In this document: piece after piece, positions 21,335 to 34,530 of the stretch
Layout: every line of letters starts with the position of its first letter
How positions within the stretch are numbered: position 1 is the first letter of the stretch
Assembly: GCF_947507565.1 (NCBI RefSeq)
Contig: NC_089187.1
Location: 1,674,001-1,738,000 of the forward strand
Direction of reading: 5' to 3'
DNA length: 64,000 nt
From: Oscarella lobularis
Lineage: Eukaryota > Porifera > Homoscleromorpha > Homosclerophorida > Oscarellidae
Notes under the pieces: model-generated
The model's database searches: none
What the model saw: only the letters and a program-made list of their open reading frames with translations
What the model was told of the DNA's origin: nothing
Position numbers and translations under genes: made by a program

Positions 21335-24300
21335 TCAGGACGCTCCTTCTTTCGACGTTACCAAAATATCATAAAGGCGGTTCACTAAATCAAGTGAAAA
21401 AAATTTGCATATCTCTAAAACCTTTACTCACTGCATTGCAGAAGAGGATGATCGCTCGGTAGCTGCGATCCGTAGCGCTCAGAAACTTCCCAAATAATTG
21501 CTTCAGCTTCACTCGACTGCTTGGATTCCATAAGACATCTCACAAAATTAATTGCAACTGGCAATCCAAAAGTCAGCGGGTGCACAGGCTGACCTTTTCT
21601 GCTTCAATTACCTCGCTGAGAAGACGAATCCTCGACAGGAAGCTCCTTAGACAAAGCGCGTCGGAAATGACGGGACACATCAAGCGGTTTCTTCATTTCT
21701 AGACACATATCGCCAAGCCTTCCAGCAAGGCGATGAACTAAACGCCGACTAAGTACAACAACTCATAATTAAATATGAAAGTACGCCTGCCTTGGACCGC
21801 GTCAACTTTGCCAGCAAGAAGCAGCTTATCGTACAGCTGAAAAGTCCGCTGAAAATAGGTGATCGCTTCCTGTGTTTACCCAATATCAGATAAGCTGTCT
21901 CCTAGAAGGTCCAAGCCTACATACAGAAAATAATAGTAGTTGTCACAGATGTAATCTATCATACATGTCGCAATCGCTGTCTCCTTTGCTCCGCACAGCT
22001 CAAGCAACGAAAGGGTTTCCTTCAGATAGACAATCGATTCTTCTGTTTTGTCAGCGTATGAAAGATTCCGAGCGTGACGAGTAAGATCTTGATTAATAAC
22101 AAAATTATCTTCATCTCTTTCAATACACACTATCTTACATTTGTGAAGTTCCATGCTTCCCGGCGGAAAGACGGACTTCGCGATCTCAAGAGCTCGCTTC
22201 GATCGGTCGCACCCTTCGGAGATCAGACCAAGTTTGCGAAGACAATCACCGGATTTATGAAGAGCTAAACAAAGCGCCTCTAACTAAAGCGATAAAGCAG
22301 ACACTCATAGGGGAGACCATTAGCCAATCGAATATCGTTCTCGGGAAGTAAAGCGTCGAGCATGTCAAGACCCTTGGTGAAGTGAACGTGAGCCTCTTTT
22401 GGCTTGTTCACACGATCCAAGGTATAACCATAACTCACGTAACCTAGGAAACACACGTTCATTTCTCATTCGTAAAGTACACAAAATCCTAACTACACTG
22501 CACATACAAGAAGCGAGGTGAAGATCGGCCACAACTTTCCTCTTGCCTGAACAAAGAGACAGTGCCAAGTTCAGCACTTCTAGCGTCTTCTTATATTCGG
22601 CCAATGAGTTGTACATATCCCCAAGGGAAGTAAGCACTACACAGAAGAAGACGTGTTTCAATTCTACTCAGGAACCGAATCGAATACCATAGAATAGATC
22701 AGTCGTAGGCAGGCGATCTTGAACCCCGACAATCATTAAAAGCAGGCGTTCTGCTTTATCAAAGTGCCCTTGGCAAAGATCGCTGTGAGCGAGAAGAAAA
22801 ATCCCTATTTTCAAATTAAGGAATACTAGTTGAAAAGACTCGGTTGCACGCTCAAACCTTCCCAGTACGTAACGATTTCGTCGTCTGTCATTTGATCAAA
22901 AGATCGACCTTGCAAGCCCAGCTTGATATTGCGCTCGGCGCTAAGCAGGTCTCCTAAAAACATGGAGATTCTAGCCAAGCCAAAATAACCTAAACATTCA
23001 AAGAAGTAGATACTAACACCAGGGTTAACAAAAAAAGCATACATCGAAGATACTGCTCCCGGGGAATGTTCGAACCGTCACGTGACTTCTCCAGATTATC
23101 GGTTCGCATGGTGTACAATTCCTTTGCCGTCTCGAGCTGCAAATAGTTCAGGGACAATAAACAAGCAACGTCGATGACGTCAAAATGCCGACGACTATTC
23201 ATGCCGAGTTCCAGCATTCGTCTCGCCACGGAATACACGTGGGGAAGCAGAGCAATCATAAGCTGATCGCCGAAGTGTCGTCCGTTGAACAGCGGAAGCA
23301 CGCGTTCCATCAAACGCTCTTCGACGGTCCGCAGGACCTCTCGACACCGATCGGCGTCCTCCCAAAGACGACACAGGACGCTCGCATGTATCAGATGATG
23401 AATCGAGTAGACGACGCCTACGTCATTTCGATCAATCGGCTTCAGAAAGAAGCGTTCCTTCAAAGGACGCACTCGCACGGCGAACGACACCTCCCTGTGT
23501 CCGCCTTCCTCATCCGAAAGCGAACAATCGCGAACGATGAATTGAGGAATGTCTTGAGAGGAGAGCACGGAGCAGAACTGTAGAAGCGAATAGCTCTTCG
23601 GCTGTCTCTTCTCGATGTCGTCGAGATCCATTTCCCAGGTCAGATAGACGTGCTTTCTGCTTTCCAAAGCCTCAGCGGCTCTGGCCAGTCGCTTGGCGTC
23701 TAATTTCTTCACATCAACGTCGTTCATATCGATGCGAGCCAAATCGGAAGGAGAGAGGATGCCTGCCTCTTGAAGAGACTCCTTCACGTGAGACAGACGA
23801 AAATACGAGAGGAATTTATCCATGTCAAGCGCCGCCGCGTCGAGCTCCTTTCTCTCGCTCTCGAGTTTTTCCCAGTACTGACGAAAAGAGATGTCGTGCT
23901 GCTCGATGAATATGCCAGCGTGCGCGAGAGCCAAAGGGAGACCCTCGACGGGCGGTTCTACGGCCAATTTCCGGGCGAAGTCTTGCTCAGCTGAACTCAT
24001 TGCATCAAAGGACTCCGGAACTCTTCCAGCCCAGCGGAGAAGTGCTGCAATAGCACTTTCCTCAGCTAGCATCTCTAATGTCAGTACCTTAGTGCTACGG
24101 TCTTCGCGTGCAAAGCTCTTCTTTCCTGTCGTGATCAGAACGTGACAGGGAACAGACGCTCGAGGCAGGGAGTCTTTGATGAGTTCCGTCTCATCAGCGC
24201 TGTCGTAAACGACGACGCAGCGAGGCGAACGTCGCAAGAAGTTGAAAAAGACGACGAAATTATCAGCCAACGTCGTAGAGAGTGTGGGCTCCTCTCGAAG

Positions 24301-26226
24301 ACGGCGATCCGTATGAACGAGCAACAGCTACAAGAGAGAATATCATTTATTGCAAAAGCGGAACGTCAAAAATGTCGTACATTTCGTCTCACGGACGCCA
24401 GCAAAGAAGCGTACGACTCCGCATTGAAAAGAAAAACGCCGTCACTGTACGCTCTGGCGTGTCGAGAGACGTAGCAGTTGGCGAGAGTCGTCTTTCCCAC
24501 GCCGCCCACACCAGAAATCACCTTAGAGACAGAGACAATAAACGATCCACGTATACAAAAAAGATCACAGGAGAAGACTGACCAGAATTCTGCGCTCTGT
24601 CATTGGCGCAACGGCGTAGTTTCGCGCCTCGGAACCCCAGAAAAATTTCTCTGCTTTTTGTAACTCTTCGTCTCTTCCTATCACTTGTAAGCGAGTGTCG
24701 TCAGGCAGAACTAAACCGGGTGCATTGCAATGTCTGTGGACCACTAAAGTCTATATCTTACTAGTAGCAATTTCTCCCTTTGTTGCCTGCTTCACGTCGT
24801 TCAGGACTCCCTTGAGATACTCGACGGAAGCTTTACTTTGGCCTTTCCACTGCTGATACTTGTGCAGCATGGACCACGCCATGTCATCAACTCCGAGGCC
24901 CTGCTTCTGACAGTTCTCGTCGATGCAGTCCAGTTCCACCCTCGGAAATCCAAGAAAAATGCCCAATTGCTTCCAGTAGTGGCGAACGTCCTTGAACGCG
25001 AAGTCAAACAACGATCGCTCGTAATCATTAGAAGCTAACCGCAGTAACTTATACACGAAAAGTAAAAAAAAAGAATGATACCTCGCTGAGCATCATCGTC
25101 AGAAACGTTTCCTTTCCGGCGTAAAACTAAAGCACCAATGTGAAGGGTCGATGTAATGAGGTTGTCACTTACTCAGTGCCATTGCAGCTCTATAAGAAAG
25201 TCTACGTTGTCTTTTCATTGTAGGATTCAGTTTCATCATGCTCGCGTGCAAGTGGCCAGGGTCTGATTTGTGACGAGAAAGGACGAGTCGAAGGTGCTCA
25301 ATGCAAGTTGCAAATCCTAACAGGATTCAGGCACGTGAACCTGAAACGTTTGTCTGAAAGTACCTGTACTTCGTGTGACCGTTCTAGCATCTAAAGAAAA
25401 AAATTCACTGCAAAACGTAGATACTATTCTCCTAGACAACATACCCAGTTCATCTGAGGCTTCCTCTGATACTGTCTCAGTGCCTGAGTTGCTGCTGTTG
25501 AGCGATGCGTTTGAAAGCTGGGCGAAGGCACGAATACGATCTTCGTCTATCACATCTGCGGCCGATGCAAGTAGAAGATAAACTTCCTGAACGCTGTGAC
25601 TGTGATGAGACAATGTGCTCAATAGCACAGCTTCACACACTGCAGACTCCAGTGAATGAAGACTTTTCAGTTTCGATTCTAAACATGTACAAACACCCTA
25701 ATTTCCCGAGCCGAACACCAGAAGGGTTCTAGAACTAAATACTCTACTTACACTCACCTTCGGGTTATAGCCACGTCAGAATTCTTGAAATCTCCGTCGT
25801 ACTTACATCGCTTTCGACGGCATTCTTCACACGAAGAAAGGTGGTCCTAAGCTCGTCATCACTGCAACCTACGAGAAAGACAGAGCAAAAGTAGAGGGAA
25901 CACGTAACTACACCTTCAATTCGATCTCACTGAGATTCGGTAGACATTCGTCAAGAACGTCGCTGTTTCCCACTTGGTGGACCGCTTCTCGGAAAACGCG
26001 AAGCTGCTCAGCTCTCGCACTGTTTTCGAACGTCCATTTCCTGAACGAGTAACGAAACTGCCGTTTCGCGTTTTTCGTCTCTTGGAGAAAGGAGAGCCAT
26101 TTCGGGCAAAACGTCACCATCAGCGAGAGTTTGTGCGATTGCGCCAACTCGAACGCTGTGGTCGGAACAAGAGAGATTGTACGCGAAGGAAAAGACAAGC
26201 ATTTGCTCTCTTGTGTACGCGTCCAT
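21335..26226 (-). pseudogene. Death-fold NB-ARC/TPR receptor, copy B (two frameshifts)
   Basis: Full-length organisation on the minus strand. The N-terminal exon (ATG at 26226, MDAYTREQMLVF) is a helical, death-effector-like segment. A Death domain exon (about 24751-25056) carries YWKQLGIFLGF...DDMAWSMLHKYQQW. The NB-ARC start VIGRDEELQKAEKFF follows, then a P-loop exon GVGGVGKTT (about 24500), then a large NB-ARC exon (about 23050-24330) with VVVYDSADE (Walker B-like), HVLITT and GLPLAL. TPR exons run down to a short terminal exon ending at 21335. Relative to copy C, exon 1 lacks 8 nt (CAATCGTT, near 26047) and the last TPR exon has an extra G near 21561. It resembles NLR-type intracellular immune receptors of basal animals. 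Probably inactive as it stands unless the indels are assembly errors. Confidence 0.75.
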
Positions 26227-26236
26227 GACGCAACGC

Positions 26237-26720
26237 GCATGCGGCTATGACCTGATCAAGAGCGTTTGGTTTGGTTTGGGCATAGATCTATAGTTTGGGG
26301 CATCTGCCTAGTGCCTAGAGTATCTGTAGACTACTGGAGTCAGGCTTGTGCAGAGCCCTCCTCATTTTCATCACTTCGGTATTAGAGTGACTGGCAAAAA
26401 ATTGGAGAGTACTCCCACCTGGTGACGCCACTGATTTTGGCTCTTCTACTGATAACCTGCGGCTTTTGCTTACTGGTAAGTAACTCTTGGATGGTTTCTA
26501 TCCCAAAAGTTGGGCTTCACGTCAAAATTTAAAAAATCAAAAGTCTCCAACCAGCAAAATTATATAAACAACAAACGTCAAGTCTTACTAACAAAAGAAA
26601 AAAGAACTAACCACAGAAAGCGCATAAAAAGGTAAAAATAGGGTACATGCAAACAAGCAAACATCAAAGCACGACCGGCTAAGTATAGCAGACACTGGGG
26701 CAAACACTAAACAGTTTCCT
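26237..26720. other. Intergenic between NB-ARC copy B and the kinase-PARP gene
   Basis: No gene is recognised. The stretch is duplicated at 61,650-62,100, its proximal part at 59,540-59,750, and a diverged version of its left part is found near 56,745-56,850. It probably contains the promoter of NB-ARC copy B. Confidence 0.5.
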
Positions 26721-26723
26721 ATG

Positions 26724-29700
26724 TTATTTATAGGTGATCAGGTAGGTTGGGTAGGCTAGATGGTCTCGATAACAGCTGACAAAAATTGTTGGATCGTCGA
26801 CGTTGTCAACAGTTGAATCAAATCTGTCCGTCTTACTATCTTTGGGATTGATTAGTGGGGGCTCGATCATCTTCGAATTGCCGACTGTTGATCGGCCTAA
26901 AAGAACTTGGCAAAAGAACATGATTCGATTGCCGTTGCTGTCGGGCTTGGTGTATTCATGTGACAAATCCGCTCGTTTCGCGAAGTAAACGCCAGGACCG
27001 TATTTTGTTCCTAACATGCAGAATAGCGTTAAACTTTGCAACGTATTACTGCTAAACAAACCGGTCTTTGATCCCGCATAGCTGCGGTTAAATCCGTTGG
27101 CTATTATCTGCTTATGACAATCGTAGACTTCTGTAGACGTCCCGTGAAAAAGTCTTTTCCCCAAGGTAGCTCGTTTAGCTGCAATTTCGCTTTTTCGCAA
27201 ATCATGAAGAAGTTTCTTTTCCGCCTCGTATTTGCAGTAGATTCGAGGATTTTCAACTCGTTCTATTTTTTGAATTTGCAACGACAAAGTAGAAGCAAAT
27301 GTTGAAGTAAATCTCTGCGACACTTCAAAATATTCTTTGCTTTTGGGCGACAAGAGAACAAGCCTATGACCTTCGTCCATTCGGTATATTTCCCATGATA
27401 AAGGAATACACGCGTGCCCTGTAAAAATTCCACCTGTAAACCGATCTATCATAAACTGAAGCTAAATACCTGATACGCTAAAGTCTCGACGACCAATCTT
27501 CTTCGTCTCCTTGGTTCGTACGTTTTGCAGCGTCATTTTGGTAAAATCAACGGTCACTTTTTCGCCCTGCAATTGTAAGTCATGCGTTTTTTGCTTATCA
27601 TTACAATAAGCGAACTCAAGTTTCATGTTTTCTTCTGGAGAAAAGAGCTCATTCTTACCCTTGAAGTCATCCCATTTCCAGCCCACTTTCTCTGCAAGAA
27701 ACGTAACTTCAGTTTTGAACTTTTCTTCTTTCAGCAGGTCGCCCAGCCATGTGGTAACTTTTTCAAAAGCGTTGAAGACGTCCCTGCGCATTCCGTTTAG
27801 ATAAATTTCTGGCTTCTCATCTGAGGTTTTAACAACCAAAGCCACGTCAAACTCCTCCGCTATTGCTGTTAACTCATCCTCTTTTATGTCATTAGGCAGC
27901 TCCATTTTGACTTTCTGGCTGATGCATTCTTTATCCATGGCCTCTTTCAAACGTTTGACGGCAGAAGAGCAAGCATCCGTAGTTGCACCGATAACCGTTG
28001 CATGTACGACTTTAGGCTCGGCAGCAGCAATCTCTTTAACCTGTTTTGGACGAAAGGAGTTCAAGAAATACGAAGGCAAAGAGTTACTGGTATCAAAACA
28101 CCCTTCTTGAGAAAGAGGGGCGAACTGCTGTTGCAGTTCTTTTTCAAAGTCGTTTAGGCGACCGCTCTCAAAGACAATCAACTTGATGTGATTCAATGAC
28201 GGTGTAGAAACTTTTTCGGCAAATGCCTTTGCGCCGTGGATAATTGCTTCACAAGAAAGTCTGTTGCTGAACAAGAGTCTTGATGTTCCGATAGCAGGAA
28301 GAGCAATAGATGATAGTCCTTTTTGATCCGCTTTTATAAGGCAATCCGCCACCAAAGGAGCAATTTTTTGGATATTAGCTGCATCGCTAGAAGATTCATC
28401 GCATTTTTGAGGCGCAATAAGAAAAATGTGACAAGAGTTTTGCTGAGACGAAGGAATCTCTATCGGAGTTGTTCCTAGGCGTTGCTTTCGTTTCTCCCAA
28501 TCCGCTTTTAACAACGGATTAGCTTTCTTCACCTCTTCCCACACAACCCCTTCAGTGGCAATAATAGCATCACTTTGAATCTTCGTGATGTCGTCAAAAT
28601 CAATTGTGAATTTGCAACCGTTTGACAAAATTGCCTGGTCGGCAGCCTTTAGATGCTCTCCGGAGGACGAGAAAGAGTCTAAATTAATCTTGATGAGACG
28701 TTTGTCCAAGGCTTGCCGATACGCTGAGAGGTGAGAGCTCTTATAAATGACGACTAAGACTTTTGTAAGGCTAGACTGCGGCCGTTTCCTCTGAAATCGT
28801 TCAATTCCAGCAAAGAGCGCGTCGGCGGCGGCGTCAATATTAAAATTCAACTCTCCGGTACCAAGTGCAGGAAAGGCAATCTTTTTGACATCAAGCTGCG
28901 CTGCTTCCATCAAGCACTCGTAAACCAGAGAGCAAATATCCTAGCACAAAATAGCCTACAATAGCATCGCAAAGGCTTTGAACGCGCAACAGCGCCGCTA
29001 ATGCGCTATCGCACAAAATTCAAAGAACCTCTAAACAAAGGCCCTTTAGCAGTTTACGGGGTCGGGGCATCAGGGTAGTCAAAGAGCGCTCAATGACTAC
29101 GCTGAAAATCACTGACCGCACTAGAAAACTTCAAGTTCTTACCTTAACAGTTGGTGCAGAGCACGCATGAATTATACAATTTGCAGGGAGATTGTATCCA
29201 GGGGTGGTCCGCACTCCTCCAGGCTTCAACTGCCCTTTTGCTTTAACGGAAGCAAAGCAGTCTTTCTGCAGCTGAGGTCCAGCTGCACTCGAAATTGCTT
29301 TAGCTGTCTCGCCCAAGGCCAGGTTGAGATCTTCATTTGCTGGGCTAACAATTGCATTTGCCTAAAAGAAAACGATTAGTAGAACATAGATCTAACGCTA
29401 CAAAAAGAAACCGACCTTTTGTTTTGCTATATCACCGCTTTTTACTCTAACGACAAAGCTACAAGATTCTGATTTAGAATGCTTCACGGAAGCTGAAGCA
29501 ATGACAGGAGATTCAGAAGCAGTAGCAGAGGCAGCAGGAGCAGCAGAAGCAGGAGCAGCAAGAGCAGGAGCAGCGATCCCCGCATCTGCACAAACCCCCG
29601 AAGCAAAACCAAACATAGACATAGACAGTGGCAAAGCGGAAGAACTGAGCGCCGCAGGTGCGCAAGCTGCTCGACGGAACATTCTATCCAGACTGCTGCT

Positions 29701-32700
29701 AAAGCAGCGAACATTATCCGTGTCTGATGGACGCATTACAAAGTCTACGGACTCGAGCGATGTACAAGGAATCTCAGAGAAAAAGTCGTCAACTGCTTTT
29801 ACCATTACGTCGGCAACAACAGGACTGAGACCTCCATACAAGCCTGCGCTGATCGCTGGGAAAGCGATGCAAGAGAAGTTTGATTCGCTAGCGATCTTCA
29901 TAGATGCACGGACGGCATCCAATAGCAGTCTTTTTCTATCTTCAGATTGATGCATGCCTTCCCACTCCGGTCCAACAGCGTGAATAATGCACTTCGTTGT
30001 GTGGAGTTGACCCGGTCCGGTTTTCAAAGCGTCTCCGGTTGGAACACGACCATTCGGCAGTTTCGCTAAACGTGCATAACTTTCGTCTTGCACTTCGTCA
30101 CCAGCACATTTGATGATGCGAGCCGCTAAGCCTCCCGCATGACAAAGACTTTCGTTCGCTGCGTTTACAATAGCGTCAGCTTGGTGTTCGCAAATATCAC
30201 CAGTGTATAAACAAATTCTTTTCAGCGGTGAATTTGAGGGCATAAATGCTGACACAAAAGTAGAATTGGGCTGAAGAGCAGCATAAAAGGTGGGCTCGTC
30301 ATCGCCTTCATCAAGCGAAACAACGACAGACTCCTTGTCTTCTATTATCTTCTTGTCTTGTTCGTAAGAACCCACCGCAATATACCTGTGCAGTCCGTGC
30401 TTTTTAAGGTTCCATTGCTCCATCTTGATTTTCGCCAACTCCCTGTCAACTCGCTTTCCCAGCTCTGTGATGCCGCCTTTTGTCGCTTTCAAAACTATTT
30501 GAGGACGAGGACCGCCAAGAAAGGAAACTTCAGCTTTGTATTCTTCCATCTCAGCAGCAACAGCAATAGAAAACGATTTCCAGAAAAATCGTTCAAAAAA
30601 TTTTGCTACGAAAGCCGTACGCAATTGACGACGAGCTTCATGCAAAACGTTATTAGCAAGGTACGCGTTGAAAGCATTACTGACTGAGGACACACTCCAA
30701 CTGAATCCCGTCAGCAAGAATTGCTTGGACGATGGGTCTCCAAAACCCTTAGCTATAAGCATGCCCTCAAAATTGCTGCACATCTCCTGCATCCATTTGC
30801 CCATTGCTTCGCTTCGCATCATAAAAAGGCTTTCTTTGTCAGAAAAAGCTACGTCTTCCGTAGTAAAGCTATTATCGTAAGTATTAACGGCTTCATTCAG
30901 TTCCTCCCCATTCGTTGCTAATATATGAAGATATGACGAAGTATCAAGGGCTACAGCTGCTTCAATGCCGTTTTTGGCAAGTAGATCATCAAATTTTTTC
31001 AAGCCACCTTGTAGAAAGAACTCGACCATATCATGGCTTATAAATATTTCTCGATCTTTCATATCGGAAAGAAAGCTTTTCAACCCCTCCTTTGCATGTT
31101 TCACTTTGTAAGATTGACCTTCAATAGAAACGCGACTTGATTCCAGGAAAAAGGTAACTCCCTCCAAGCGTTCAAAGTACTTTTTAGAACGCAGAAGATT
31201 TAGATGAAGAGGAGATGGAAAAAGTACTCGTTTAGTCACTATTTCCTCGTCTTGTGCCAAAGAGCTATGCCTTTCCGAGCAAGGTTGATAGATACGATCC
31301 ACTTGCACCATTTCCCCAATAAATACAAGCATGAATTTCTTTGGATATTCTCGTATTGAAATCTCGTTTCCTTTTCCGGCGTTCTCTTTGTTAGCAAATA
31401 CTTTCATTTTTTCATAGAACTCCGAAGACGTCATTGTTAGTTCGCGACGTCCAAATCGGTTATACTCCTGGAAGAATTTTTCCTCCATGTTATCCTGCCA
31501 TTTTTTTGCCTCCTCCGCTGACATGTAGTGCATTTCGTGACTTCTAATCGTGAATACGCTATTTTCTTCGCACCAGTAAAGTTTGCCAAGTTGGTAAAGA
31601 GCTCTTCGAGACGCATCCCTGTTCAAAACGAAATTCATAAGCTCTGGCGAAATGCTTGGTTTTGTTACAGAAAACGTTACGGGCGTGTTAAGTACCTCTG
31701 ACGAGATAGAAGTCCCCAAATACAAGTCTTCTTCACTATCAGAATCCTCTAGTAAAATCTCGCTATAGTGACGAATAAGCGGACGGACACCGCTGCAGAT
31801 TTCAGGTAAACTGCTAGCGTCAATGTCTAAAACGTTCTTCACGTCTAGAAATAACAAACAAATAAATAAATAGAGCTACAAAGTTTGAGAATGCTTACTA
31901 ACCAGACTCAGTCCGAAACTCCACTAAAAAATCTTCTTTATCTGGAGATTTAACTACGCTTTCCACAAGCGGAAAACAAGGAAGAGCGGCAAGATATCGC
32001 TGTAACCTGAATATAGTCACTTCCGAACTCATCGCAAATACCTCCAATTTCAAGATAGCAGGGGCAAGATGGAATTCAAGAAAAACTCTTTTGTTTTCAT
32101 CAATTGCAAGCTCTTTTGCTGTTTGGTTTAGCCTATTGACCATGGATTCATCTACAATTAATTAAAGGAATATTTGGCAACTTAGTTACAAGTACCTAAA
32201 GACGTACCAGCTAGATCCTTCTTCAAAATGACAGTACATTTCGTTTTGTCCTGTCGCCAAAATTTTATATCAGCAATATCTTCACTATTAATTGCCTGCT
32301 TGCTTATAATATGAAACTTAAGGTCTTCTTTAGACACATCTCCTCTGATGTTGCTGATTAGAAATTTGCCGGGATCATGTTTCTCAGAGGAATCAACGTC
32401 TATCTTTACGGACGTATTTTCATCATATTGAAGAGAACGGTTTTCGAGATTCCAAAGAGCAGAAATAGCTACAGAGAACAGTTAATCGCGAATGAATAAA
32501 ACGGATCAAATACCACTCACTCTTGCGGTCTCGCAATTCTATGCGTACGCGGCTCGTTTCGTCTTCGGCTTTCTCTTCACCCCAGTATTTCAAAATCTTG
32601 TCGTTAATAGCTTTTTCGACCATTTCGATAATTTTCTCCGGACGTTCGTTCGGAGGGAGACCAAGCAGTAGCACACAGTTTTTACCAGGAGAAACAGCCG

Positions 32701-34530
32701 CGTCTTTCTCTTCTAGAGGTAACTGCATCCTCCCTTGAACAGCAGAAGGAGAAAAAGAAAAAGGGCGGCCAACATTTTCCTGAGCGCCATGCTTAAAACC
32801 AAGGTCTGATGCTGACGTGTTTCTGTGAAACCATTGGCCTGACGAAACATCGCCTATCGGCACATTCCTAAAGCCAAATGAACCGGGTCGTTCTGACCAC
32901 CGCATTGGGACGCCGCGGCTGTGAAGACGCAACACTCCGCGCCCTCGGCCTCTACCCAAAGAGGGGGGCTTCTGCACTTCTAAATAAAATATAGATTACA
33001 TGAGACGAAACAAACTGCAGCGCGTAATAGAGAAAATAATAGGCATGCAGATCTTCCCCTCCCCGCCCAGATCAAATGCAGGTGACTTTTAGCTTTTGTA
33101 AGTAAAATTTTGATTGCGTAAAGATTCTCAGGCAAGGCGCAGATTTACCTTGGGAAGCAGTTTGTTCTAGAGTGCTATGCATAGAAAACAGCTTTATGAT
33201 TTCAATAAATCGCGGCACAAGATCTTCAAATGACGGCCGCTGAATTGGCTGACGTGCTGTGCATCTCTGCATGATTTCTGAGTAGCCAATTGGTGCTGGC
33301 TGTCGTTGAGGGCTTTTCTGCATAATCACGTCAATTCCAACATCAGTATCTAAAAAGCACCCGGTTAAAAGAATCCAGCAGATGCTCAAAGGAAGAAGAA
33401 CAAAATGACTTTGCCAGAGACTTATACGGTAATGGCGCTCTTGTTTACATAAGCAAATAAGGGTAAGTGTGGGTCACCCATCACGTGATCCACACACGCC
33501 CAGTCTAGGACTCCGGAAGACACATACCGAATGAGAAGCTCCTTTCTCTTATCGTCAACATTGTGACACCAAAACTAAATACAAGGCATATGAGTCAAAC
33601 GTTTGTTAAACCAGGGATACTAGATAAATAGATAGATAGATTGTCTAGTATCCCTGGTTAAACCCTAGTAAAAGCACAAAACCTGTAGACGTCGCTTTTC
33701 ATTCGAACTTCCGTACTCAAGACGACGCTTTCTGATCGCTCAGGTGCCATAAACAAAGGAGTTCCACTCTTTTTCTCAGCAGCCGTTCCTGTTTTAGTCC
33801 AATTGGACTCAATACGAATTCTAGCAAGACCAAAATCAGTAATCTAAAGAGCACAAAGTGTATAAAGGTTACTGAAAACCTATGAATAGTAGTACCTTGC
33901 ACTTCAACTTTTCAGAGGGCGTGAGCTCCAACAGAATGTTGTCTGGCTTGATGTCAAAATGTATGACGCCCTTTCCATGAAGAAAAGCCATTCCAGACGA
34001 GATTTGGAGGCAAATGTCGAGCCGGTTTTGCCACTTGACAAAAGCAGGCGCAGCTAATACGCTAAAGTCGTCGTGTTGATCATTGACGGGCTTCTCGTCG
34101 CTGTCTAATAAATCAGACAGGTCGCCGCCCCGCACGTACTCAAACAGTAGAGCGAAATAATTCGGTGAATTGCAAACCCCCAAGCAACGCACGATGTTTT
34201 CGTGCTGCGGCAGAGAGAATAAGATTTCTGCCTCCCTGACTAGCGATCGAGTTTTCCTACAGAAACGCGGGTTTCTGTGACTTGTTGAACATTAGACGAA
34301 TGCGTCTCGCACTGACTTTTCCTTTCTCCGCATTTGGCTAAGGACTTTCACTGCTACCGTCTGGACCTCGGACTCTCCAGAGGGGCCCCTTGTCGTTAGC
34401 TGAGATTTGTACACTTCGGCATAGGAACCAGAACCAAGAAAATCCTTTTCTTCGTCGTACGCAACATCTTCTCTTTTGTACGTCGCGTCAGGAGGTATCG
34501 GAGGTATAGACCCCTTGCAGTTGGCGTGGG
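26724..34530 (-). CDS. Protein kinase - RRM - macro(x3) - WWE - PARP fusion protein
   Basis: Kinase exons: 34317-about 34530 (LGSGSYAEVYKS glycine loop, VAVKVL), 33896-34256 (HFDIKPDNILLE catalytic loop), 33683-33843 (DFGLAR, GTPLFMAPER), 33528-33574, about 33428-33504, and 33149-33349 (RPSFEDLV). The last ends CAA G|GTAAAT. The next exon (32521-32979) starts in matching phase with EVQKPPSLGRGRGRG, has no ATG of its own, and leads into RRM-like segments (to 31903). Exon 29416-31844 ends in macrodomain 1 (DAIVNAANESLCHAGG); macrodomain 2 spans 29144-29361 and 28600-28940; a degenerate macrodomain 3 and a WWE domain lie in 27470-28940. The PARP catalytic part (26724-27434) has LFHGTS, YGPGVYFAK and AYPTYLITY. 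Predicted role: phosphorylation coupled to mono-ADP-ribosylation, as in antiviral PARP14-type proteins. The kinase 5' end is lost at a palindrome, and one C-lobe junction (33428/33349) is out of phase. Confidence 0.7.
27012..27062 (-). other. 51-nt in-frame intron in the PARP catalytic region
   Basis: Between GSKT and KYGPGVYFAK lies a GT...TTAG stretch of 51 nt with no stop codon. The second gene copy (62.4 kb) has a 4-nt deletion inside the same stretch, which is harmless only if it is spliced out. PARP14-family proteins have no such insert at this position. Confidence 0.7.
33609..33659. repeat. Intronic hairpin (16-bp perfect stem)
   Basis: AACCAGGGATACTAGA (33609-33624) is followed, after a GATA-rich loop, by its reverse complement (33644-33659). 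It lies in the intron between the third and fourth kinase exons. Confidence 0.8.
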
